This document shows positions 43,322 through 52,031 of a DNA stretch of 64,000 nucleotides, piece by piece. The translations under genes and the position numbers were made by a program. Source of the stretch: Mesorhizobium atlanticum (GTDB lineage Bacteria > Pseudomonadota > Alphaproteobacteria > Rhizobiales > Rhizobiaceae); NCBI RefSeq assembly GCF_003289965.1, contig NZ_QMBQ01000008.1, positions 1-64,000 on the forward strand, read 5' to 3'. The notes beneath the pieces are model-generated. The model was not told where the DNA came from, made no database searches, and saw only the letters and a list, made by a program, of their open reading frames with translations. Each line of letters begins with the position of its first letter. Positions within the stretch are counted from its first letter, which is position 1.

Positions 43322-44254
43322 TCAGTTGATAAGCCCACGGAAATAGCGGACGGTCTCGCCAAGTCCGTCTTCGAGGGCAACACGAGGGGACCAGCCCAAT
43401 GCCGAACGCGCCAGGCCTATATCGGGTTGGCGCTGTTGCGGATCGTCTTCCGGGAGGGGTTTGAACTCGATTTTGGACTTGCCGCCGACGATGCCCAACA
43501 CCAGTTCGGCCAGCTCTAGGATCGTGACTTCCATCGGGTTTCCGATGTTGACGGGCGCGATGAAATCGTCGGGCGTCGCCATCATCCCGGCCATCGCCTC
43601 CACCAGGTCGTCGACGTAGCAGAAGCTGCGCGTGTGGCTTCCGTCGCCGTAGATGGTTATGGGGTCGTTGCGCAACGCCTGGACGATGAAATTGCTGACC
43701 ACGCGCCCATCCGAAGGGTGCATGCGAGGCCCATAGGTGTTGAAGATGCGCACCACCTTGATCGGCAGTTGCGACCGGCGCCGATAGTCGAAGAACAGCG
43801 CTTCGGCGCATCTTTTGCCTTCATCATAGCAGCTGCGCGGGCCGATCGGGTTGACATGACCCCAATAGGCCTCGGTCTGGGGATGGACCTGCGGATCGCC
43901 ATAGACCTCGGATGTCGACGCCTGAAGGATTTTGGCGCCCGAAGCACATGCAAGGTCGAGCATGTTGATGGCGCCATAGACGCAGGCCTTTGTCGTCTCG
44001 ATCGGAATGCGCTGATAGTGAACAGGCGAGGCGGGGCAAGCGAGATTGAAGATCTCATCGGCCTCGGCCTGAAGCGGCACGGTGACATCGTGCCTCAGCA
44101 GCCTGAACCGCGCATTGTTTGAAAGGTGGCGGATGTTCTCATCCGAACCAGTCGAGAAATTGTCGAGACATATTACTTCATGGCCTCTTGCCAGCAACAG
44201 GTCGCATAGATGCGAACCAATAAAGCCGGCGCCGCCGGTCACCAGAGCCTTCAC
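43322..44254 (-). CDS. NAD-dependent sugar epimerase, UDP-glucuronate decarboxylase-like
   Basis: 310 residues, extended SDR. The dinucleotide-binding GGAGFIGSHLCDLLL is at the N-terminus, TSEVYGDPQVHPQ and SCYDEGKRCAEAL (Tyr-x3-Lys) form the active site, and RIFNTYGPRMHPSDGRVVSNF is characteristic of UDP-xylose synthases. These decarboxylate UDP-glucuronate to UDP-xylose for surface polysaccharides. It stands alone, 37 bp from lpxK and converging with it. Close relatives with a different product (dTDP-glucose dehydratase) are less likely. Confidence 0.85.
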   Translation of the reverse strand: MKALVTGGAGFIGSHLCDLLLARGHEVICLDNFSTGSDENIRHLSNNARFRLLRHDVTVPLQAEADEIFNLACPASPVHYQRIPIETTKACVYGAINMLDLACASGAKILQASTSEVYGDPQVHPQTEAYWGHVNPIGPRSCYDEGKRCAEALFFDYRRRSQLPIKVVRIFNTYGPRMHPSDGRVVSNFIVQALRNDPITIYGDGSHTRSFCYVDDLVEAMAGMMATPDDFIAPVNIGNPMEVTILELAELVLGIVGGKSKIEFKPLPEDDPQQRQPDIGLARSALGWSPRVALEDGLGETVRYFRGLIN

Positions 44255-44441
44255 GGCAGATCCCCCATACCCCCAACTTCTATAACCGCAGATTCACGAA
44301 CCTGTCACGTGCGTTGGAAGAATGGTTTTTCGCCGCGGCGATCAATTGTTGCCGGCACTCGGCCGCGAACCTGTATGGGGCCGGGTTCCGCGGGCGGATG
44401 GTGCCGGCGGTGAAGCCACGAGGCCAGTTGCAAGGTTTGCC

Positions 44442-45326
44442 TCAGCGCTGGCGCCGCATCGCCTCGAGGATGGCCTCGTCGCGCTCGACATTGAGCTTGC
44501 TTTCGAAATCGAAATGCCAGTCCCGGTCGCGCAGTGCCGACGTCGAGGCGTCGCCGCGCCGGATTTTCTGGTCGAGGTCGGCGAGCGATCGCGACCAATA
44601 GTAATTGATCCTCAAAATATCGAGCTTGGGAGGCATGCCGGGCACGATCGTCCGCCTATGGGTGTCCATCCCTTCGCCGAACAGGAATTTCGACAGATGG
44701 ACCCCCGGCTTGTAGACCAAGCGCGGATTGACGATTGTCTTGGCGGTCGTGATATCCGGTCCTGCCCGCATCGTATAGGCTTCAACCACCGGACTTTCCG
44801 GTCGCTCGACATGCCCCGACGAGCCATAGAAAGCCTGCCAGACGCAAACGCCAGGCAGGTCGCGATAGTCCCTGAGGACGGAGGGAACGTCGCGCCCGTC
44901 GGGCGCGAAAAGAAACTCGTCGATATCGAACAGCCCGATCCACAATGCTTCGTTCCAGCGCCGGCGGACGCAGTCCTGATAGGCGGACAACTGCCCCACC
45001 GGCCGCGGCCAATCGACCAGCGTGACCAGCCCTTCCTCGATGAACGGCTCCAGCACCGTCCTGAAATTGTCGGTCGAGAAGTTGTTGTAGAGATAGAAGT
45101 GCTCAAATCCCACATTCTGGTGGAACCTGATCCACTCGGCCAGGAACGGCGCTTCCTCGCGGAAGATGGCGCAGGCCGTCAGCTTGAATCGAGGCGCCCT
45201 CGACACCGCCCGATCGCGCAGTCTCGCACGCATGATAAGTGGCATGCGAAGAAGGGTCTTGAGAGAGTTTTTGAAGTTTTCAATGCGGTATCGTCGGCGG
45301 TCGAGATTTGATTGCCACGGCGCCAT
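44442..45326 (-). CDS. GT92-family glycosyltransferase
   Basis: 294 residues. The GT92/DUF23 pattern is clear: LTACAIFREEAPFLAEWIRF, HQNVGFEHFYLYNNFSTDN, WIGLFDIDEFLFAP with the Asp-x-Asp metal site, and INYYWSRSLADLDQKIRRG. The substrate is a surface glycan. The ATG at 45326 lies 13 bp after the DUF2093 stop, so the two form an operon. An upstream in-frame ATG at 45386 would overlap the preceding gene. A spacer of about 190 bp to 44254 holds nothing recognised. Confidence 0.85.
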   Translation of the reverse strand: MAPWQSNLDRRRYRIENFKNSLKTLLRMPLIMRARLRDRAVSRAPRFKLTACAIFREEAPFLAEWIRFHQNVGFEHFYLYNNFSTDNFRTVLEPFIEEGLVTLVDWPRPVGQLSAYQDCVRRRWNEALWIGLFDIDEFLFAPDGRDVPSVLRDYRDLPGVCVWQAFYGSSGHVERPESPVVEAYTMRAGPDITTAKTIVNPRLVYKPGVHLSKFLFGEGMDTHRRTIVPGMPPKLDILRINYYWSRSLADLDQKIRRGDASTSALRDRDWHFDFESKLNVERDEAILEAMRRQR

Positions 45327-45339
45327 GGGCTCGCACGGC

Positions 45340-45573
45340 CTATCCCCGTTTGCGCAGTTCCGGGTGCATCTCGATTTCGCGGGCAAGCGAGACCGCGGCG
45401 TTCACGTAGGGCTCCTGCCGGGCGACGCTCCAATATTTGAGCTCGTCGAGCGGAATGTTCTCGCCCGTCACCGCGCAGCGCACGAACGCACCCGGACTGG
45501 TGACCTGGAAGTCACCGTCGAGATAGCGGATCCGGGCTTCCCTGCCGCCCGGGCCTTCGAAACGGTTCATCAT
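45340..45573 (-). CDS. DUF2093 small protein
   Basis: 77 residues (MMNRFEGPGG... to MHPELRKRG). The family block is ARIRYLDGDFQV, then FVRCAVTGENIPLDELKYWS and QEPYVNAAVS. DUF2093 is conserved in Rhizobiales, function unknown. It has two possible starts, 45573 or 45570. Divergent from the membrane-anchored protein gene starting at 45653. Confidence 0.88.
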   Translation of the reverse strand: MMNRFEGPGGREARIRYLDGDFQVTSPGAFVRCAVTGENIPLDELKYWSVARQEPYVNAAVSLAREIEMHPELRKRG

Positions 45574-45652
45574 GAAAGGACGCTTGCGTTCATCGGGTTT
45601 CAATCGCCACAAATTGCCGGCAACGTCAAGCTTGACGCAATGCTCATGCGGT

Positions 45653-46291
45653 ATGGCTCAAGTGGAGAAATGGTTTCCGGAAGCCGGCATGGACATCACC
45701 TCGACCCGCTTGAACGCACTGATCGGTGAAGCGCTCACGCCGCAGCCGGTGCCTTTGCCCAAGGCCGATCCGGCGGCGGCGGCTTTGATCAAGACGCTGA
45801 TCCAGCCGCCGGCGCCCTCGACGGGGCAGGCGGCGCAAATCGCGGCCCAGTCGCTGCAAAGCGCGCTGCCGCGCCCTGCGGCCCAGGCACCGCAACGCCT
45901 GTCGTCCTCCGAGGTCGAGGACGCTTACCGGGCCGTGATGGAGCCCGATGCCGTCACCGAAGAATCGCCGGCAAGACCCTCGACGGGCAGGGCGGCGACG
46001 GATACCGATCAGGCTCCGCGCGGCTTCGGCTCGCCGCAGGCAGCGGTTGCAGACAATATGTCCAGGCCCGCGGTTGTGCCGGTGCCGTCAACTTTTTCGC
46101 CGGCCGTCGCTTCCGCCGCGGTGCTGGTTGCGGCCAACGCCAACGCGCCGCAGCCGCGCGGCGCCGCGGTCCGCTCGGCTGGTCACGCGCCGAGATCGGA
46201 ATCCGCGCCGATATCCCTTTGGACGATCTCGGTTGTCACGGCCATCGTCTCGGCGGTGACGGCAACAATCATGGTTCTGCTGCTTCGCTAA
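45653..46291 (+). CDS. Proline/alanine-rich protein with a C-terminal membrane anchor
   Basis: 212 residues, unrecognised. A long low-complexity Ala/Pro/Ser-rich region (SGQ-like TGQAAQIAAQSLQSALPRPA) ends with one transmembrane helix, ISLWTISVVTAIVSAVTATI, and a three-residue tail. Predicted tail-anchored, with the rest facing the cytoplasm if inserted by its C-terminus. A second ATG at 45689 (MDITSTRLNAL) gives a shorter form and is equally credible. Ends nine bp before the convergent LysR gene. Confidence 0.6.
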   Translation: MAQVEKWFPEAGMDITSTRLNALIGEALTPQPVPLPKADPAAAALIKTLIQPPAPSTGQAAQIAAQSLQSALPRPAAQAPQRLSSSEVEDAYRAVMEPDAVTEESPARPSTGRAATDTDQAPRGFGSPQAAVADNMSRPAVVPVPSTFSPAVASAAVLVAANANAPQPRGAAVRSAGHAPRSESAPISLWTISVVTAIVSAVTATIMVLLLR

Positions 46292-46299
46292 GTCAGTCC

Positions 46300-47226
46300 T
46301 TAGACATCGTCCTGAAGGAAAGCTTCGAGCTTTTCCGGAGCAAGCCCCGCCTGCTCGGCGATGCGCCCGGCAAGATCTGCCGCGGCCGCGCGCGGCCGGC
46401 CGACCGGGCGGTCCATCCAGTAAGACACCGGATTGAGCGCAACGCGCTCATCGACGGCAACGATGCGGCCCGATTGGAGTTGGTCCGCGGTCAGCGGCGG
46501 CCGCGCCAGCGCAATGCCCAGCCCATGCGCCGCCGCGTCCAGCACCAGATTGTAGTCCTCGAAACGCCTGTCCTGCGGACGGGGGCGGTAATCGATGTCT
46601 TGCGCGGCGAGCCATGCGCGCCACGCGGATGCATCGGAATCGTTGATCAGCGGGTACTTCAGCAGCCGCGCGGGGTCGCCCCGTCCGATCTCCTTGGCGA
46701 GTTCCGGCGAGGCAATGGGGAAAATCTGCTCCTCGAAGAGCTGCACCGAGACGCGGCCGGGAATGCGGCCGCGGCCGCAGCGCACCGAAAGGTCGATGCC
46801 TTCGTCGGCAAGGTCTGCCTGGCGGTTGTCGACATCGAGCACGATGCGCAGCTTGGTCGGATGGTTCTCCAATGCGGCCATGCGCGGCATCAGCCACAGC
46901 CCGCTCACCGAGGGGATCGAGGCCAGCCGCACGACGGCTGTGCCGCGGGGCTCGACCCAGCGGTCGGAATTGACCGAAATCAGCGCGAAGGCCTCCGTGG
47001 TGCGAAGATGCAGGCGATTGCCCTCGATCGTCAGCGTCACGCCGCGCGCATTGCGCTCGAAGACTTTCAGCCCCAGCCAGTCTTCAAGCTTGGCGATCTG
47101 GCGACTCACCGCGCCATGGGTGAGGTTGAGTTTTTCGGCCGCCGCGGAAAAACTCCCCGTGCGCGCCGCGGCATCGAAGGCGCGCAAGGTTTCCAACGGC
47201 AATATCTGGTCAGAGCTGTGATCCAT
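46300..47226 (-). CDS. LysR-family regulator of the divergent EamA transporter
   Basis: 308 residues. The HTH is at LETLRAFDAAARTGSFSAAA and EKLNLTHGAVSRQIAKLEDW, followed by an effector domain with VSGLWLMPRMAALENHPTKL. It resembles GcvA-type activators. Its start at 47226 is 90 bp from the divergent EamA gene at 47317, so that gene is the probable target. Effector unknown. Confidence 0.9.
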   Translation of the reverse strand: MDHSSDQILPLETLRAFDAAARTGSFSAAAEKLNLTHGAVSRQIAKLEDWLGLKVFERNARGVTLTIEGNRLHLRTTEAFALISVNSDRWVEPRGTAVVRLASIPSVSGLWLMPRMAALENHPTKLRIVLDVDNRQADLADEGIDLSVRCGRGRIPGRVSVQLFEEQIFPIASPELAKEIGRGDPARLLKYPLINDSDASAWRAWLAAQDIDYRPRPQDRRFEDYNLVLDAAAHGLGIALARPPLTADQLQSGRIVAVDERVALNPVSYWMDRPVGRPRAAAADLAGRIAEQAGLAPEKLEAFLQDDV

Positions 47227-47316
47227 GCTCACAGCTGACCCTCGATTTGCTCGTTTGTCAATTGGCCGGCGATAGCGTTTTCTGCATCCATGGCACAGAA
47301 AAACGAGGTTACGGCA

Positions 47317-48210
47317 ATGAGCGCTTACACCGGCACGTTGAATGAGACACAGCGCATGGACACCACCGCGGCCATCGCGGTGGCGCTGACGGTGCTTGGC
47401 TGGGCCTCGGCCTTCCCGGCGATCCGCGCCGGCCTCGCCGCCTTCCAGCCGCTGGAGCTCGGTGCGCTGCGCTTTGCCATCGCGGCGGTTCCGGCCGCCA
47501 TCTTCCTGGCCGTGAGGCGCCCGGCGCTGCCCAGGATCGACGAGCTTTGGCGCTTCGCCTTCGGCGGCGCCATCTTCGTCGCGCTCTACACCGCCATGCT
47601 CAATTTCGGCGAGCTCACCGTCTCGGCGGGCGCGGCCGGCTTCATCATCAATGTCAGCCCGATCTTCACGGCGATCATGGCGATGGCGCTGCTCGGCGAG
47701 CGCTTTTCCGGCATCGCCTGGCTGGGCACCGTCATCTCGTTCGCCGGCATCGGCATCATCGCGATGGCTGACGGGCACGGGCTGCATTTCAATACCGGCG
47801 CGCTGCTGGTGCTGGGCTCGGCGCTTTGTTCAGCCGTCAACACCATCGTCCAGAAGCCGCTCTTTGCCCGCCACCATCCGTTGACGATCTCCGCCTCCAA
47901 CATGGTGCTCGGCGCGCTCTGTTTGTCGCCCTTCCTGCCCGAGGCATTCCGGCAGGCCGCCGTCGCTGACCATGCCGGCCTTGGTGCCGTCATCTATCTC
48001 GGCATCGTGCCCTCGTTGATCGCCTATGCCGCCTGGGCAACGGCGCTCTCGCGCCTGCCTGCCGCCCGCGCCTCGAACTTCCTCTACCTGGTCTCTCCGA
48101 CCTCCGCGCTGATCGGCTTCTTCTGGCTGGGCGAAGTGCCAAGCCTGCTCGGCATCCTCGGCGGCGCGCTGGCGCTGGGTGGTGTGATCGTGGTGAATTT
48201 GAAGCGGTAG
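47317..48210 (+). CDS. EamA/DMT-family permease
   Basis: 297 residues with ten membrane helices in two EamA repeats (WASAFPAIRAGLAAFQPLEL and its later counterpart ALCSAVNTIVQKPLFARH...). Conserved EPLEL-like and GERFSGIAWLG boundaries are visible. DMT exporters move amino acids or nucleotide-like metabolites out of the cell. The ATG at 47317 follows gaggttacggca. A divergent LysR gene probably controls it. Confidence 0.9.
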   Translation: MSAYTGTLNETQRMDTTAAIAVALTVLGWASAFPAIRAGLAAFQPLELGALRFAIAAVPAAIFLAVRRPALPRIDELWRFAFGGAIFVALYTAMLNFGELTVSAGAAGFIINVSPIFTAIMAMALLGERFSGIAWLGTVISFAGIGIIAMADGHGLHFNTGALLVLGSALCSAVNTIVQKPLFARHHPLTISASNMVLGALCLSPFLPEAFRQAAVADHAGLGAVIYLGIVPSLIAYAAWATALSRLPAARASNFLYLVSPTSALIGFFWLGEVPSLLGILGGALALGGVIVVNLKR

Positions 48211-48264
48211 ATCAAATGGTTGAGGCCGTTTCCGGACTCAAGTTGATAAGTTGCAATCAATCAA

Positions 48265-48287
48265 GTGCCGGCTTTTGATGCCGGCAC
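48265..48287 (+). terminator. Hairpin after the EamA gene
   Basis: GTGCCGGC and GCCGGCAC pair perfectly across the loop ttttgat. It lies 55 bp after the permease stop and before the next gene. No following T-run, so termination would be moderate. Confidence 0.5.
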
Positions 48288-48329
48288 GAAGCAAGCTATC
48301 TTGACCCCCGTTCGATGGAGGGGATCGAG

Positions 48330-49079
48330 ATGGGAAAATGGCTCTTAGCCGTGACGCTCTGCCTGCTCGTGTCGAGCGGAAAAGCTTTCGCGGGCTGGTA
48401 TCAGGTCAAGAACTATGAAGGCTCAATCGGGCCGAACCCGGTGCACCTGTCCCTCCAGAGATATGACGGCTTCGGCAGCGGGATCACGGTGGAGGGAAGC
48501 TACTTTTACGACGCCAAGCAGAGCCCTATCGCGCTCTACGGCAAAGCCGAAGGAACCAAGCTCACGCTTTGCGAGATCGCAGACGACAAGGAATTGGATC
48601 GAGTTTTGGTGATGGGATCAAAGACGCCTGTCGATACCACGGGATGCCCGCTTTCGCTCGACCTCAGTGAAAGCGGAGCAACCGGAATCTGGATCAAGGG
48701 GCTGGAGAAGTTTCCGGTCGTGCTTCAGCAGGTCGCCGGCCTCGACGATACGGCCGAGGGCAGGGTCAAGGGAATCGTCGAGATTCCCTTTTGGGCGCAG
48801 ACGGCCATCCATCGATTTACAGGCATCTTCACCAAAACCGACGCCGGTATATGCATGACCAAACTGCAGGTTATCAGCAAGAAGCAAAGGAAGGCCGTTC
48901 AGAGCATTCGGTTCGACGATAACGACTGCAACGCCGGCATGCTGATGACGCCCATCTATTTGAACGTTCAAAAGCAGGACGAAGAGATTATTTCCGTGAA
49001 TTTTCGCGGCAACGGCGGCTATACGGTGGAGTATGGCTTCTCCCCGAAAACCGGGACGTATCACCGATTGGTGCACTGA
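48330..49079 (+). CDS. Exported protein of unknown function
   Basis: 249 residues with a signal peptide (KWLLAVTLCLLVSSGKAFA, cleavage before GWY). The mature part is rich in beta strands and has Cys pairs (LTLCEIADD, TTGCPLSLD, GICMTKL, DNDCNAGM) that could form two disulfides. No family recognised. Visibly less GC-rich than its neighbours, which may mean horizontal arrival. Start at 48330 with ggaggggatcgag upstream; a start at 48315 adds five residues before the signal peptide. Confidence 0.75.
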   Translation: MGKWLLAVTLCLLVSSGKAFAGWYQVKNYEGSIGPNPVHLSLQRYDGFGSGITVEGSYFYDAKQSPIALYGKAEGTKLTLCEIADDKELDRVLVMGSKTPVDTTGCPLSLDLSESGATGIWIKGLEKFPVVLQQVAGLDDTAEGRVKGIVEIPFWAQTAIHRFTGIFTKTDAGICMTKLQVISKKQRKAVQSIRFDDNDCNAGMLMTPIYLNVQKQDEEIISVNFRGNGGYTVEYGFSPKTGTYHRLVH

Positions 49080-49109
49080 TGAGATTGCCTGTTGAAGGCT
49101 GGCGAAATC

Positions 49110-50984
49110 TCACCGCCGCCCAAACAGCCTTTCGATGTCGGCGAGCTTCAGCTCGATATAGGTCGGGCGGCCATGATTACAGGTGCCGGAGCCGGGCGTC
49201 GCCTCCATCTGGCGCAGCAGCGCATTCATCTCTTCCGCCTTGAGCAGCCGGCCGGAGCGGACGGAACCGTGACAGGCCATGGTGGCGGCGATCTTGTCCA
49301 GCCGGTCTTTGAGCGTCTCGACGGTGTCGTTGTCGGCGATCTCGTCCGCAAGGTCTCGCACCAGCTGCTGCACATTGGTTTCGCCGAGCATCGACGGCGT
49401 CTCGCGCACCACTACCGCGCCGGGGCCGAAGCGCTCCAGGCCTAGGCCGAATTGGGCAAGCGTCTCGGAATGCATCGCCAGCCGCTCGGCGTCTTCTTCC
49501 GGCAGGTCGACGATCTCGGGCAGCAGAAGCATCTGCGACGGCACCGCGCGCGAATGCAGCGCATTCTTCAGCGCCTCATAGACCAGCCGCTCATGCGCGG
49601 CATGCTGGTCGACGATGATGAGCGAATCCCTCGTCTGGGCGACGATATAATTCTCATGCACCTGCGCGCGCGCCGCGCCCAGCACCATGCCGAGCAGCGC
49701 CTCGGCCGGCTCGGCGACGCCCGCGCGGGCATCGGCGCTGGCCAGCGGCCCGGTGTCGAAAGCCGCTTGCTCGCTTTCCGCAAAGCCGTTCGCTGGCGGC
49801 CTTGCTTCGCCGTAACCCATGTCGAGTGGCCGCTGCGCCGAGCGCAACGGGTCGAAGCCGCCGGACCCGGAAGCGTGATAGGCGGCCTCGTAGCTGCGAT
49901 GGCCGCCGGTCGGGCCGGGATGCGAATAAGGCGCTACGCCCGGCCTGAACGCCGCCATCATGCCGGCAGCCCCCGTGGTTGCCGCGCGAATGCCCGCGCC
50001 GGCCAGCGCCTCGCGGATGGCGCCGACGATCAGTCCGCGCACCAGGCCCGGATCGCGGAAGCGCACATCGGCCTTGGCCGGATGCACATTGACGTCGACC
50101 GTCGAAGGATCGAGCGACAGGAAGAGCACGGTGACCGCATGGCGGTCGCGCGGCAAAACGTCGGCGAAGGCGCCGCGGATCGCGCCGGCGATCAGCTTGT
50201 CGCGCACCGGCCGTCCGTTGACATAGGCATATTGCTGCAGCGCGTTGGCGCGCGTGTAGGACGGGATCGAGACGTGGCCGGCCAGATGCACGCCGTCGCG
50301 CATGGCATCGATTGCAATGGCATTGTCGGGGAAATCCTTGCCCATCACCTGCGCGACGCGGGCGAGCCGGCCCTCTGGTGTGTCGCTGGTCGCCGGCAAT
50401 TCGAGCGTCGAGCGGTCGGCACCGGCTAGCGTGAAACGGACAGCGGGAAAGGCGATGGCGATGCGTTTCACCACGTCGCTGGTGGCTGAGCTTTCGGCGC
50501 GTTCGCCCTTCATGAATTTCAGGCGTGCCGGCGTGGCGAAAAAAAGGTCACGCACCTCGACCGTCGTGCCGCGATTGGCTGCCGCCGGCTTCACCGGTAA
50601 GACGCGCCCGCCGTCGATGCCGATCTCGGCCGCGCTGTCGCCGGACACCGTGCGCGAACGGATCGACAGCCGCGCGACGGACCCGATCGAGGGCAAGGCC
50701 TCGCCGCGAAAGCCGAGCGAGCGGATGTCGTGGATATCGTCGGAAAGCTTCGAGGTGCAGTGGCGGGCAATGGCCAGCGCCAGTTCCCGTTCGGGGATAC
50801 CCGAGCCGTCATCGGTGACGCGGATCAGGTTCAGCCCGCCGCCGGCGGTGACGATCTCGACGCGCGAAGCGCCGGCGTCGAGCGCATTCTCGACCAGCTC
50901 TTTCACCACGCTCGCCGGACGCTCGATGACCTCGCCGGCGGCGATCTGGTTGATCATCGTTTCGGAAAGCTGGCGGATGGGCAT
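49110..50984 (-). CDS. mutL: DNA mismatch repair protein MutL
   Basis: 624 residues. The N-terminal GHKL ATPase has NQIAAGEVIERPASVVKELV, DDGSGI and LGFRGEALPSIGS. A proline- and glycine-rich linker (about 330-430) separates it from the dimerisation domain, which has DQHAAHERLVYE, the DQHAx2Ex4E metal-binding endonuclease motif, plus ACHGSVRSG and CNHGRPT. So this is an endonuclease-type MutL, as expected when MutH is absent. It starts at 50984; no other repair gene adjoins it. Confidence 0.96.
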   Translation of the reverse strand: MPIRQLSETMINQIAAGEVIERPASVVKELVENALDAGASRVEIVTAGGGLNLIRVTDDGSGIPERELALAIARHCTSKLSDDIHDIRSLGFRGEALPSIGSVARLSIRSRTVSGDSAAEIGIDGGRVLPVKPAAANRGTTVEVRDLFFATPARLKFMKGERAESSATSDVVKRIAIAFPAVRFTLAGADRSTLELPATSDTPEGRLARVAQVMGKDFPDNAIAIDAMRDGVHLAGHVSIPSYTRANALQQYAYVNGRPVRDKLIAGAIRGAFADVLPRDRHAVTVLFLSLDPSTVDVNVHPAKADVRFRDPGLVRGLIVGAIREALAGAGIRAATTGAAGMMAAFRPGVAPYSHPGPTGGHRSYEAAYHASGSGGFDPLRSAQRPLDMGYGEARPPANGFAESEQAAFDTGPLASADARAGVAEPAEALLGMVLGAARAQVHENYIVAQTRDSLIIVDQHAAHERLVYEALKNALHSRAVPSQMLLLPEIVDLPEEDAERLAMHSETLAQFGLGLERFGPGAVVVRETPSMLGETNVQQLVRDLADEIADNDTVETLKDRLDKIAATMACHGSVRSGRLLKAEEMNALLRQMEATPGSGTCNHGRPTYIELKLADIERLFGRR

Positions 50985-51038
50985 GCGGCGATTATAGGCG
51001 GATTCGAACTGCGTCGGGGAGGGGTTGTTTCCAGAACC

Positions 51039-51941
51039 TCACGCCTGCGCCACCAGCCAGTCCCTGACCCTGCGGGCGTTGTCGCTGAGGTCGCGGTTCT
51101 TCGGCCAGATGACGTGAAAGCCGATGCCGGTCCGCATCACATGATCGGTCACCGGCACCAGCAGCCCTGAGGCCACAAGGCGCTCGACCAGATGCCGCCA
51201 GCCGAGCGAGATGCCTTGCCCTTCCATCACCGCCTGAATCACCAGCGCATAGTCGTTGATGCGCAAGCCACGCTCGGCATTGCGCAGGCTGGTGCCGGCC
51301 GATGCGAACCATTCGTCCCAGGTCGGGGCCTCGCGATAAGGTTCTTCCAGGTGGATCAGCCGGTGCGTGGCCAGTTCCTCGACCGTCCTCGGCTTGCCGA
51401 ATTTGGCGAGATAGCTTGGGCCGGCGACCGGGAAGATTTCTTCGTCGGACAGCGACAGCGAATGATAGTCCGGCCAGTCGCGCGGCACGCCGCCGCGCAC
51501 CCCGAGCGGAATCCCCTCGGCGATGATGTCGAGGTCGCGGTCGGCGGTCTGGATGCGCAGGTCGACGCCCGGCAGTTCGTCGCGGAACTGCTGCAGGCGC
51601 GGCATCATCCAGAAGGAGCCGAAGGCGGTCGAGGCGGCTAGAGTCACATGACCGCCGGTCGCCTGCAGGCGAAGGTCCTCGGCCGACTTGCGGATATGCG
51701 AGAGGCCCAGCGATACGTCGGCGTGGAAACGTTCGCCGGCCTCCGTCAGAACCACCTGGCGGTGGCGCCGCTGGAAGAGCTTGGCGCCGAGCTGCTCCTC
51801 CAGGCCGCGCACCGCATAGGAGACGGCCGCCTGCGTCATGCCGAGCTCGCGCCCGGCGGCGGTGAAGCTCGACAGTCGGCCCGCGGCCTCGAAGACGATG
51901 AGGCTGCCGGCGGAGGGCAGGAGGTGGCGTAGGCTTCGCAT
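51039..51941 (-). CDS. LysR-family regulator, GcvA type
   Basis: 300 residues. The N-terminal HTH contains SLIVFEAAGRLSSFTAAGRE and MTQAAVSYAVRGLEEQLGAK. The effector domain includes ASTAFGSFWMMPRLQQFRD. It is divergent from the MttB-like gene at 52032 with 90 bp between them, and is probably its regulator, sensing a quaternary amine or product of it. That target assignment is inference from position. Confidence 0.9.
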   Translation of the reverse strand: MRSLRHLLPSAGSLIVFEAAGRLSSFTAAGRELGMTQAAVSYAVRGLEEQLGAKLFQRRHRQVVLTEAGERFHADVSLGLSHIRKSAEDLRLQATGGHVTLAASTAFGSFWMMPRLQQFRDELPGVDLRIQTADRDLDIIAEGIPLGVRGGVPRDWPDYHSLSLSDEEIFPVAGPSYLAKFGKPRTVEELATHRLIHLEEPYREAPTWDEWFASAGTSLRNAERGLRINDYALVIQAVMEGQGISLGWRHLVERLVASGLLVPVTDHVMRTGIGFHVIWPKNRDLSDNARRVRDWLVAQA

Positions 51942-52031
51942 AAGGCGAGCTTATACAAGAGATCAGGATTTTCCAGCATCACATCCATATTTCGTCTCGC
52001 TAACTTGGTCGGGCGGGAAGAAGGAGATCCC

